The notes beneath the pieces are model-generated. The model saw nothing but the letters and a program-made list of their open reading frames with translations. It had not been told where the DNA came from and did no database searches. From the NCBI RefSeq assembly GCF_028476545.1, contig NW_026732583.1:62001-126000 (forward strand): a DNA stretch of 64,000 bases, read 5' to 3'. The stretch's first letter is position 1; the number at the start of each line of letters is the position of its first letter. Position numbers and translations under genes: made by a program. Positions 52,853 to 64,000 of this stretch are shown here, piece by piece. Origin of the DNA: Physella acuta. Its lineage: Eukaryota; Mollusca; Gastropoda; Physidae.

Positions 52853-52900
52853 GACTGATTCATTTCCAGATTGTTGTTTCTAATTTGTAAAACCAATAAA

Positions 52901-54768
52901 CATGCCCCAACTGGGAAGAAAGGATACTTCAATTCAGTATTGTTCAGTGACTGATTTTAATGTTAAGTACATAATTTTAAAAGGTTAATAAACCAATACA
53001 TTAAACCTCAATACATTGTATTTTAAAGCATTAAATGAAATATTGTTCTCTTAAATCTTAGTGTATAATTAACCATAATTATTTCATTGTATGACAATCA
53101 GCAATACAGTATGAGCAAAACAGTATAAATTAATGCACTACACTGATTCAGTAAATTAAGATCAAATTATTTTTTAAAATACAAGTAAAAGTTCTAAAAA
53201 CTAAGGGTAAAAAAAAAAAGTTAAAAACTGGAATGTAACTTGATTAATGATTGTAATTGTACACTTTCTGTGGCTAGTGTTCATAAAATGCTCTTCATTG
53301 TATATATTCCTTAAAAAACATGCCTCACTTTTTTATAATAAAACAGATTGACAATTCAATGCTGGTGTTTTAAAGTATGTTTAAAAGTAAACAAAAACAT
53401 TTTGATATAATTTTAGTTGATTAAAAATATATACCACCAAATTAATCATGTACCAGTTGACAGTTAAAATTATAATAGAAACTTCCTAGTTTTTAGTTTC
53501 AACACAAAAAGACAATCTGACAAAATAATACTTAAGCAATCGTATGTACATTGCATAGAATCACAGTTTACTAAAATCCTAATAATTACTAAAGGCACTT
53601 GACTTTTAAAAATTATTGTTCTTGATTTACATTTTTTTTGGCACAACTAGGCTATAATCTGATAATAGATTCTATTTATTTAGTATTTATCACCAAGTAT
53701 TTGAATGTTCTTAATTTTTTTTTCTTGTTGCTTTACTTAAAAAATTCTCAGGTATTCAATTACTTCAATGAGTAGAATTATGTATCTAAACACTTAATAA
53801 AATTGTCATGGCTCAATTATAGAAACAAATATGTAAACTAATTTAAGGATAGATGAGTAAAAAAAGAACAATACTATTGCTTAGTAGCAGAACATGACTT
53901 TATAAATGAGAATAATTGACAATTTTTCTCAAAGCCTAGATTGATTTGGTTAAATTCAAATACACATCTAGTGTAACCAATAAATTAACATTCATGTTAA
54001 TACACACCAGAAAACATTCTTTGACATGGATTTCCATTTTACAATCAAACTTGTATAATACAAATCTAGCATCAAACAAATTCTAGACAAACTAGTAAAT
54101 GAATGTAAAATAAAACTTAAAGCATCACAAACTTTCTCTGAAGAAATGCAGTATCAATTTGATACAAAAATTCAAATGCTCTCTTGAAGCACCATATGCA
54201 ATTTTAATGTGAATCACTTTCAATTAAATGGTAAAATGGGTAAAATACTAAGTAAAAAGTTGATTCATTCAATTAATGAAATATTATGCTGTAAAAGTAG
54301 TAAGAATATGAAAGATGGTATCAATAAAATATTGTTCAACTACTCTAAGTACTGTTGTAGCCCATGACTAGACAACACAGATAAATAAATATTACCTTAA
54401 AGACTGATGTTTTAAGAAATAAATACATTTTTTTAAAACTCACACAGCCAAAGTATCTGATACTTAAAATTGTAAATGTAAAACTTAATAATCAACAGCT
54501 TTCTAATTAAATCCACAACAATCGTATAAATGAAATGATTATAAATGTTTTATGAATACAATGAACCTAAAAAGATCGAATAATTATGATTGCAAATTTT
54601 CCAAACACATCAGATCATGTAAAGATAACGAATGTAACCATTAAAAGAAAATGATAAAAATTCCCACGTGTACACCAGAGAAATAAAAATGGGTGAAACA
54701 TCATGTGAACATGACATTTAAACAAGCACACTTTACTGTCTTGCGATTAATTGTTACTACTAAGAAAT
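52901..54768. other. Convergent intergenic region / 3'UTR of the decarboxylase gene
   Basis: Uniformly AT-rich, with no exon on either strand. The minus-strand gene ends at 54769. Its polyadenylation site is not obvious: the first clear AATAAA on that strand is near 53675-53680, which would give a 3'UTR of about 1.1 kb. Confidence 0.5.
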
Positions 54769-57700
54769 TTAGTCTCGTAAAAATCCCATGAAGTCATCCT
54801 TGTTTTCAATGGTGGTCCTTGTTGGTCGGCCAAGGTCAGATCTAGATCCAAGTTTTACTTTCAGCTCAAGTAAAATGGGACCACGAGCCTTATGAAGATA
54901 TCTTACTTTTTCCTCAATTTCCTTTTCTGTTATTGCTACAAGAGCCTGCACGAGCATAGGAACCAAATATTTATTAGTTTAAACAGATATCTCTTGATAA
55001 TCAAAGAGTATTTCTACCTGCCATTAAATATTTAATTCAAAGATTTAGATCCATGGACACTTACCTCCTTATACCCACACCCTTTAGCAATGGCACAGAG
55101 ATCAAAATCTTCATGATTACCAGCTTCAGTAGGTTGACCACCAACTGAATCATGGGCCCCATTATTGAATACAATATGCTTCAGGTTAGCTGGGCCCTGC
55201 TGGCCTACAGTGGCTAATGATCCCATATGCATGAGAAGAGCACCATCACCATCCAAACAAAACACCTAATTTAAATAAACCGGTTAATTTTGTCAGAGCA
55301 ACATTAAATACATATGGGTTTATACAAAAAATGTTTACTTATTATAACGGCTAAAGATGATAAAATATTGTATTTTACCTGCCGTTGAGGTTTTTGAAGG
55401 GCAATACCAAGGGCGATGGCTGAAGCATGACCCATAGACCCTACAGTCAAAAAATCTCTTGCATGACCCATCTTCATGGTCACCCTAAAACACAGCAGAT
55501 ATGCAAATATTGAAATATTAGCAACTTTAAATTATCACTTACTTTAAATATTAACAAAGATTCAACAAAACAGAAACGGTAAATTCTCTTTCTTGCGTGT
55601 AACATTTATTTTTAACTAAATTCCACCAGCTCTTGCCCCTTGAGTATCAAACACTACACAAACATCTTACCTATACTCAAACAACTCTCTTGATAACATC
55701 CCTGTGGTCCCAACAACAGCATCATTTTCTTGTAAGCACTCAACTACTTTGAACAATGCCTCTTCTCTTGTCAAAGGAAACCTAGTTATTTACAAACATT
55801 TAGAAAATGTAAAAAACCAGATAATTTGAAATGCTTTTCCACGGCTTAAAACAATGAAAAGTTTAATTTTACCTGTGAATTATTTTTATCTATGCCATGC
55901 AGAAAATAATGTCAAAAATGTCTGGTAACAAAGTGGGTGAGAACAAGGAAAGATTAACTAACTAAATAAGATACTGAGGGAGAAGAAATAAAATATCTTA
56001 CTGATTATCTCGATCTTGTGCTTTCAACTTATAAGGAGAAAATGTTTTACTCTTGACCAAGAGAGCAAAAGGAGACTTCTTATCTTCAAAATACTCTTCA
56101 GCTTTCTTTAATACCTTTTAGCATAAAAAAACAACATCAGTATAAACACACAGGTTGTCTACATATTATTAAATTTACCTCAAACTTACAAACTGAGCTA
56201 AGTAAATAAAATTTAAATGGGCCCAATCGTACCTGATAATACTGTAACAAATGGATATTAAACAAAAACACAGTATACAAGGTTTGCATCAAGAAAAAAA
56301 AACTATAACAAAATGTTTCAGAAACTTACTGCTCTCATACTGGCTTCATCCTTTGGGAGAATTTCGCATGGGATATTCATGCAATCTGGGGATTCAGATA
56401 TATCTTTAAATTAACACTACAATAATTTCAAGCTTTTGAAGTCAATTCATATTCTCTAGGAATGTTTGAATATAGAAGTTCAGATGAAAGTGAACCTATA
56501 AAATTTATTAAAATACTGACTATCCATGGAAGGGATTCTACTAAGTGGTATTTAAACTCATCATTGTCAGTTTTTTTTCTACCTAAGAGATTGAGAAGTA
56601 AATCCAAACATTTTAAAATCTCTTATAAAAAAATAAACTGATTCATTTTTGGTTGATGTTGACTTAAAACAGAATGCTTATAGTACTGATACTGTCTTGG
56701 TGATAACTCTAAGACTATCCCTCTGGGAACACTGCTGGTTTGCCAGCTCAGCTTTGTTAGCAAATAGGAGAACTACAACACACACTTTTGGGATTTTATA
56801 GAAATTAACATTAATGAAAATTAATTTTAAAGGCTTTAAAATACTAATTTTGAGAAGACTGTCAATGGGAAAATTAAAAAGTATAAAACAATAAAAAAAC
56901 AAAAACTGACTGATATAAGTCTTTTTTATTCTGAACTTTCCAAAGTCTTATAACCCTGATAATCTCCAGGTAACACAAGTTAACAGCTAATCCATGGATT
57001 AGCTGCAAAAAGGTGTTTCAGATATCAGGTTCAATAAATCTGAGATACTGTTTCTTTTTTCTTAACTTTGTAATACATAAAAATTTCCCTTTCAGTACAA
57101 ATCTTGAATTCTTTTGTTCACTTGGTGGATTCTTGTTAAAAATCAATACAGTAGACACATTTTTAAGCTTATCTGGCTGCATTGGCCAACTATAAAACTT
57201 TAGATGTAAAGAATTCAACACAAAAGGTTAAAAACTGAGAAAGCTTTTCAACTTTTCCATTGGAATTTTAATTCTGTAATACTCTTCTAAAGATCTTATC
57301 CAACTTTCTGTGTACATTCAAAGTAAGAGGCAAAAAGATTAGCCCTTACTGTGACAGCTGTGCTAAAGCAAATGAAAGCCAGATAATACCATAGCAGTAG
57401 TCTAAGCTGGTAACAAAATCTCTTAACACCAGTTATCAGCTGTTTTAAGATCCATTCAAAGTATTTGAGTCAACTACATTTAACAGGTACTTTTAACTTC
57501 TTGTACTGTGTAGTGGTTTCAAGTAAAACTTGTGCATATGATTGAAAAGTTAAATTTTAAAAAACCCAACTTTAAACTTAATGATGGTTTTGGTTTATGA
57601 CCCTGGGTTATGTTGTGATTCATCTTTGACCCCTGGTTTTTGTGCCAGCCAATTTAGCAGTGGTTGAAAGGTTAAAAAACTTTGAACTTACCTAACATTG

Positions 57701-60431
57701 GTTTGGTTATCTGACCCTGGGCTACATGTTGTGGTTCATCCTTGACCCCTGGTTCTCCACGCCAACCAACGAGAAGTAAAATGGGAATACTGTATACAGC
57801 TGGATTGGCTAAAGACATGAGAGGGTTGACCATGTTCCCTAGACCTGAGTTCTAACAACATTTTATTAAAATTAATTACAATTAGCAATGAAAAAATAAA
57901 TTATCTCAAACAAAATATCTGAAGTGTTAAGAAAGCAATTAGTTGAGGAAAAATATCAGAAGAATGTGATGAGAAAAAGACTAGTTTTTTTAATTTTCTA
58001 AGGGCACAAAATCTCTAACATTAGGATCAATTTTAGTTTTAGTATTGCGGAGTGAATGAAAACCTAGGCCAATTAAACCAATCCTACCAACTAAGATGGA
58101 TCAAGCTGAATGAAAAAGAAAAATTTCAAATCTCAATGATAGGGTGTCAAGGTTACACCATCGTTATCAAGTTTTAATTTATGAACATCAAGGTGAAAAC
58201 TGGTATACATGATGGCTAAGACAGGCGCAGTGGAATGACAATCCTACCACTCAAGATGGACATTATCAACTAAGTTAAATCAACTCAGAATCAAAAGACT
58301 TCACAGTAATTTATGACGAAATAAGGCTTTCAAAGTTTGACACAAAACTTAAAATGCAATGTTTACTGTTTGCCAATAGCATGCATTTACATGTTTTGAT
58401 AAATCAGATTGCATTATATGTACAGCAGTAGTACACTTGTCAGTCAAGTCAGGCTGCAATAACTTAGCACAGAGCAGGGGTTGAGGAAAGAATGCAGGTA
58501 GCTAGTGGGGGGACGTTAGCAAGATAATGGTATAATTCTTACAATGCAATATGTTGAGAATATTTCTGATTTTTAAGAAACAGAGATTTGTAAAACCATG
58601 TGAGACCTGTAAATACACCATGGCAGTACGCCCAGTAGCAAGATGGTAGCCACTTGCCAAAGCTACAGCTGCACCTTCATTGGCAGTGATCACGTGATCC
58701 TTATCTGATGATGTAGTCGTTACATAAGCACAAAAATCTGTGGAAGACGATCAATAATACAGGAAATAAACAAACAGTTACAATTTCAGATGTACCCACA
58801 TACTCTTTCACATTTTTTTTTATACTTAAATTTATTAAACTATGAAAAAAATCAAATTAGAAACTTTAACATATGGTTTGATTTCAGAAAAATAAAATGG
58901 ATTCATTTCTTGCAGTAACTATTTGATACGTGAGTTAAGTGAAAACAAGGACAAAAAATAAAATCAATATTTTTAATTAACTTTCTCTTCTTAAGTTTAT
59001 TAAAAGTCAATGAAGGCATCATTTGCTTCAGGGAGTATTGCACACAAAGTGTATATTTTAGGCTAAAATTAAGCTTACACTTTAACATCTATCTGATCAT
59101 GGTAGACATCAGCATTTTAAAATTATTTCTCAAAAGGAAAATGAACTTTCTCAAATATAACTTAATACTAATCAGAAAAAAGTCTGGTTTACATTACATA
59201 GCAAACAAGTTAATTAAAAAGTCTAGTGACAATTTTAGCGCAATTTCCTTATGTTATCTAAAAATAGCTCTGTCGTAGCGTAAATCAAGAGCAGGGTTAG
59301 TAAAACCATTGGTTAGTTATTAAAACGTTTTTTATTAAAAATAAATTTCAGTATTTTACATGTTTTATTTACAATAGAGTTACATGACTAAAAACCATTG
59401 CGCGCCTAGCTACTGAACGTGATGACGAAGCCATAGAACGTGATGGTGCAGCTATTGAACGTGATGACGCGTGTGGTGTGGTTGGAAAAAATGCCTACTA
59501 ATTCGGTCCAAATTTTAATTAATTCAAAAAAATTTTTGTGACCGAACGAAAGGATATTTTTGAAAACTTTCTTCGGCAATATTGTTCTAAATTATGGCAG
59601 AAATCGATTGGTACATGTTTCAAGTCGCTAAGTGGTCTGGTTGCAGAGATATGGGCAAAAAACTGCTTTTTTTTGAGGTTTTTTGGCTTTTCCGGGAAAA
59701 CCATGAAAGAAACCCGGACTTTTTATAGCCTATGTTCATCCTCGTAACTTGCTTAACATAATTGCTTTTGGAACTAGTCATCGATATTGCTTCGTTGAGG
59801 AGGAGATACGACTTAAAGCTGCGGACACACATCCATCCATTCATTCATTCATTCATACATACATCCAGAAATGACGGGTTAATAAACGCAATTCTCCAGA
59901 ATGGAAATTGCGCTAAAAAACTTAAAAATAATACAACAATATATATTAAATACTATTTTAAAAATCTTAATTCATTTAAACCTTTCATCATAGACATATT
60001 ATTCTACCCTAAAAGAGAAAACCATGAATTATGTGTGGAGTAATTCATAAAACCTTCTGCATTATAGTATGAAAGAAAATATTAGGTAAAACATCCTAAA
60101 ACTGACCTTTTAGCAATGAATCTGGAACACCACAAAAGAAATTAACTCCACTGTCTTTTACAGCTTGGTAAAAAACACCAGGGTCAAGGGGTTTTTGTGT
60201 GGGTGACATACAAGCTCCAGTGGTAGAAAAACTTTGACAGTGATCATTCTGTACATGCTGTTTAAAACAGATAAGGGTGGTCAAATCATACAATTTCAAT
60301 AGAGAAAATTACAATTTAATGTATACAGAAATGCCTGCATTTAATATCTTACTTACACTAGCAGTCTGTAAAAGTGGTGCACTGCGCAAAACCAATCTAT
60401 GTAGACCACACACAATCCTAACACTGGACAT
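54769..60431 (-). CDS. ppd: Phosphonopyruvate decarboxylase, ThDP-dependent, ten exons, probably mitochondrial
   Basis: It should convert phosphonopyruvate to phosphonoacetaldehyde and CO2, pulling the unfavourable PEP mutase reaction towards 2-aminoethylphosphonate. Exons in coding order: 60357-60431, 60107-60257, 58607-58737, 57692-57851, 56330-56403, 56002-56114, 55671-55781, 55379-55484, 55065-55265, 54769-54945; 1299 bases, 432 aa, all GT-AG, all phases fit. Residues 1 to about 43 ([20 protein letters not shown] onward) are Arg-rich without acids, like a mitochondrial presequence. [20 protein letters not shown] carries the ThDP-activating Glu (about E96); [10 protein letters not shown] and [14 protein letters not shown] are Ppd signatures; GDGALL (313-318) to NN (341-342) is the ThDP/Mg motif. 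Bacterial Ppd proteins are about 375 aa, so the extra length is the leader. Sulfopyruvate decarboxylase is the nearest alternative. No defect is seen; convergent with PSMD2. Confidence 0.9.
59233..59918. mobile_element. Possible MITE with 16-bp inverted ends in decarboxylase intron 2
   Basis: The ends ttttagcgcaatttcc (59233-59248) and ggaaattgcgctaaaa (59903-59918) are exact complements, 686 bp apart. The interior has a (catt)n/(cata)n stretch near 59830 and three near-repeats of gaacgtgatgacg or gaacgtgatggtg at 59415-59470. No clear target duplication and no transposase. The short match could mark a non-autonomous DNA transposon. Confidence 0.45.
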
Positions 60432-61211
60432 GGCTGTCTGCGAGATATCTAATGATCTTTAAAAATTAACTTGAGTAGCTTTTACTGTAAAACCTGTTTT
60501 ACCGATAGTGAGTGTAATTGCTGTACTTGTATCTTTTTCTGTGGATAAATAAAAATTTACAGTGATTCATACCAACTATCTTATATATGGATCATAAATT
60601 TTTAATTACTTTTTTTCAAAACAAGTTATTTTAGCAGTAACAAGATACTACCATTGATAAAGTAAGCAATAACTTTTATAAACAATTATATGCATGGGTA
60701 GATTTCTATATATTTTACTTTGATACATGAAGTGTAGTAATGAATGCTGTTTAAAAACGAGACCTATTTTAATACAGCTGCTATTAATGTCACTTTTAAG
60801 TTGGTTCAGTTTCAGTATAAACATATTTATAACTGTTATTTATTTAAAATATACTCTTGCAAATATAATGATGGTTAAATACACACAAAAAATAGATCAA
60901 TAAATTCTGTTTTTATAAATATTTTCCAATGGTGGAGCAAAGTGGTGTATTATGAACTAAGTTACTGCACTGACTTAATTTTGTGTGAGTGTATTAGTAA
61001 AGTCTAGGGATATTTTAATATGGTATAAAATATTTAAATATCAACTCTATTTTGTTATTTAATTCAAACTAAGTATGTAAAAAAAGCATTTGTTTTAGAG
61101 CAACAACTTGATACATCTAATCCTACAAATGTTACAATATAAAAATCAATCACTAGCTACAGATGAGAAAGATTAAATTTACAAATGAATTAACACCCAC
61201 AGAATACCAAC

Positions 61212-61306
<95 letters not shown>

Positions 61307-62614
61307 CCTTAAGCTAAAATATATTATACAAACTGAAAATAAATTGTACTTTGAAGCTATTTTAAAAACTGGACTAAGTGACAAAGAAATGTGTGCATCT
61401 GCTGCTCTTTCTAAAGAGATCAAGATGCAAGGATCAATAGGATAAAGATTAACTACCATTATACAGGAAGTAAGTTGCTGTTAAAAATGTAGATTTAAAA
61501 AAACATTTTTCTTAAAAGTAAAATAAGCTGAATTGGACTACTATTTAACATATAACAATTGAAATGGAATTGAGAGTTATCAATATAACCAGGTCAGAAT
61601 TATTTTGAAAAAAATCAATAAATTGAAAGTAAACATTTGCCTAGTTCAATTTCCTGTGGGTTTTTTCAGTCTTAATCTACCATACCAAGTACTGATAGTA
61701 ACATGGTAACACAACACCAGATTACATAAAAACACTAGGCTTGGTGAATGTCTACATTCACTGGGGAAAGCAGACCTATGTAACATTACTAATGGTCTTT
61801 ATTATGACAACCTTTTAAATGAAATTTAAAAAAGGAAAACAAAAATAAAGTTAATACAAGTATTTGTCACTCTAGAATATCATTTCAATTCTACCAAATA
61901 CCACCACCATTACTTAAACTGTTAATACCTGTGCTGGTTATGAAATTAAATGCTGGTGATTATAAAGTTTTTTATACTTGTTTTATTTTCTTCTTTTTAA
62001 TACTTATTTAAATACTAAAGAGGCACAAAAATAAATTGATACATCTGTTGTAAAAACAATTACACTATATTAATATTTATTCTTTACAGTTGATGATTCT
62101 CCCTATCTGTTACTGAATGTATTAGTCTTTTTAATACTAACTAGTGTACCTCTCCTGCATGTTAATCACCATAAACAGCGGCCATCTGTAAATTAGAGTG
62201 GTTTCCCCCAGAATCTCTAGCTAAAATGTTACCAAAAAACTTAAACAAGATGGCTTCTAAAGTAAATGAGGTTGCATCTGATGAAAACATCGCTAATCTT
62301 TATTTATTACTTAAAAGTTTTAAGACAATTGTTTAAAAACATATATTATATATATATGAATAAAGGGTTGAAACATTTCTGTAACTTTTATAACATAAAT
62401 CTTTCTAAAAATGTGAAATAATTACAAAAATTTGATGAGTCACACTTTTTTCACATTACTAGCCTCGGCAGATTTTACGTAGGCCTACCTAATGTAAAAC
62501 TCAATTTTAGCGTATTTTATTCCCCGCTTCACGTTCACCTCCAGTTCAGCGTATTTTTTATAAACACAACCAAAACACACAAAAATGTTAGGAAAACACT
62601 CGGAATAGAATCAT
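60432..62614. other. AT-rich region upstream of the decarboxylase gene
   Basis: No exon is supported. A (ta)n tract lies at 61218-61304. An acceptor-like cattag/ctcgcag just upstream of the decarboxylase ATG (about 60440-60460) leaves open a separate 5'UTR exon further right. Confidence 0.5.
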
Positions 62615-63340
62615 TAGAGGATAGTCTAGATCTAGATATAGATCTAGATCTACTTATTTTTTTTAAAAATGTGTTTTAATTAGAAAAGGTAAAAAATATC
62701 ATAAATAAGCATTACAGTACAGTTCCAATTAAATAGAAAAAATCTCTACATAGGTCAAAGGTTCACCGTGAGTTCACATACACTTTAATTTTCAGCAGCT
62801 GAGTCTGAGCATAGTCATCATAACTAAAAGTCATAGCTTAGCCTCAAGCCTGGCTTAGGGCTTAGTTACTATAGTTACTAGTTAGGGTCATTGTGAGTTC
62901 ATTTAGATTTTAGATCTAGAACTAGATCTAGAATCTAGATCTAGATCTACTAAGTATTAAGTAAATTTATAAATTTATAGTATCACGAGCTGACCCGCGA
63001 CGTAGCAAGTAGCATACGTCCTATCTTGTTGTTTTATTTTCTACTTAATAGTACTAGATCTCTAGATTCTACTTATCAACAATATTAATTTATAATTTGA
63101 ATTAATTTGTGAATTTGACACTACCCCAACCCACCTGCCTTCCACCTCCCCCCCCCCCCAGGTGAAAGCAGCCGTTTACAGATGACAATGAAAATATCAA
63201 GCAGATCTTATGGATCTTGATATCTAGATCTAGAATCTAAATCTAGACTTCTAGATTCTAGAATCAGATAGATCTAGAAATCTAGATCTAGATCTAGTTG
63301 AGAATGTTGAGATAGATCTCGATCTAGGCCAGGGTCTAAC
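62615..63340. repeat. Cluster of AGATCT / CTAGATCTAG palindromes
   Basis: Dense tagatctagatct-type words occur at about 62622-62652, 62910-62950, 63048-63070 and 63215-63330, separated by unique AT-rich DNA. The words are self-complementary, so the region is rich in potential hairpins. A poly-C run lies near 63148. Confidence 0.75.
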
Positions 63341-63626
63341 AAAAAGTCGTCTCTAGAGTAATGAATGTAGATCTAGAATCTAAATAAATACTAAGAATAT
63401 GGAATAATGGATATATCGAAGAAAAAGAGAATGGCCTACCTAATTTTGAAATAACTTCGGGAAGTTATAATCTATCATCAGGCAGAGAGAAAAAATTTGA
63501 CAAGCACGTTCCCGCAGGCAGCCATGTTCAAAGAGATTATAAGCCGAAAGTGTATTGGAGTTGTCTAACTTCTATTTTTACGGTAAAACCTCTTATTGTT
63601 GGTCGATTGCTGATGTGGAGAGGAAA

Positions 63627-63777
63627 CCGAGTTTCTTCCAGGCATCTCTTTTACCCCCCCCCCCCCCAACGAAATGGAGTTTATATAGAAAACATACTTT
63701 TACCAGTGTCCGCCCCCCCCCCCCGAAAACATCAAATGCCCCCCACCCCTGGAGAAAAAAGTCTGGTAGAAACACTG
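63627..63777. mobile_element. hAT-like MITE (family A), 151 bp
   Basis: It begins ccgagtttcttccaggcatc and ends ctggtagaaacactg, matching the family A ends in the opposite orientation to the 26-kb copy. The flanking 8-mers agaggaaa (63619-63626) and agtggaaa (63778-63785) agree at seven of eight positions. The interior has two poly-C tracts and tttatatagaaaacat. Confidence 0.72.
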
Positions 63778-63785
63778 AGTGGAAA

Positions 63786-64000
63786 GTGAGGAAACACGCA
63801 AAAATGAATACTTTTTATGCAACTTTTTAGTCAGAGTAAAATTTTATACCTATTCTTATTGATGTTTACAATGTAGATCTAATTGTTATTTAAAAACAAC
63901 TGCTTGTATTTTTTTTAAAATTAAAAACGTTAAAATAAATAGTTCATAATAGGTAGCCCATAAAGGACGTTACACTACTAATCTAGGGGAGAGAAGTTCG
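63786..64000. other. AT-rich DNA to the window edge
   Basis: Nothing recognised. Confidence 0.5.

Noticed and set aside
59519-59844. Overlapping frames on both strands in decarboxylase intron 2
   Set aside because: Lie within the putative MITE; low-complexity, antisense to each other and unlike any family.

Overview
The window is eukaryotic and most likely from a mollusc, probably a gastropod. The support is indirect: genes with many small introns and GT-AG splice sites, AATAAA polyadenylation signals, abundant (TA)n and AGATCT-rich DNA, many minisatellites, and a phosphonopyruvate decarboxylase gene of a type I associate with aminoethylphosphonate-making invertebrates. The species assignment is inference from sequence style, not from a marker gene.

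Layout. (1) From 1 to about 35.5 kb the DNA is gene-poor and packed with tandem repeats: about 30 separate minisatellite, satellite and (AT)n arrays with different units (about 15 to 69 bp), roughly 15 kb in total by my boundaries. The largest is a 36-bp satellite of about 3 kb (19031-22095). The only recognised coding piece here is one minus-strand exon (1500-1712) carrying the start of an N-terminal-type RASSF RA domain; the rest of that gene runs off the left edge. Two weaker plus-strand exon candidates (4749-4825 and 35682-35882) are flagged. (2) Short hAT-like non-autonomous DNA transposons with CAG...CTG ends and 8-bp target duplications, several holding long poly-G or (TA)n tracts, lie at 24.3, 24.6, 26.3, 29.5, 39.5 and 63.6 kb; some sit inside the satellites and some inside each other. 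(3) From 41,083 to 52,599 lies a complete plus-strand PSMD2 (Rpn1) gene: 18 exons, 909 codons. Its 5.3-kb first intron holds a 1.45-kb fold-back element and a diverged tandem duplication. (4) Convergent with it, on the minus strand (60,431 to 54,769), is a complete ten-exon phosphonopyruvate decarboxylase gene (432 codons) with an N-terminus that looks like a mitochondrial targeting peptide. (5) The last 3.5 kb is AT-rich upstream DNA with a (TA)n tract, a cluster of CTAGATCTAG-like palindromes and one more hAT-like MITE.

The genes do not form a functional unit. PSMD2 is a housekeeping proteasome subunit. The decarboxylase would act in C-P bond metabolism, turning phosphonopyruvate into phosphonoacetaldehyde on the way to 2-aminoethylphosphonate, the headgroup of molluscan phosphonolipids. 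The RASSF fragment belongs to a Ras-association scaffold. Exon structures were worked out by hand from splice consensus, reading-frame continuity and remembered family sequences; no alignment was run.
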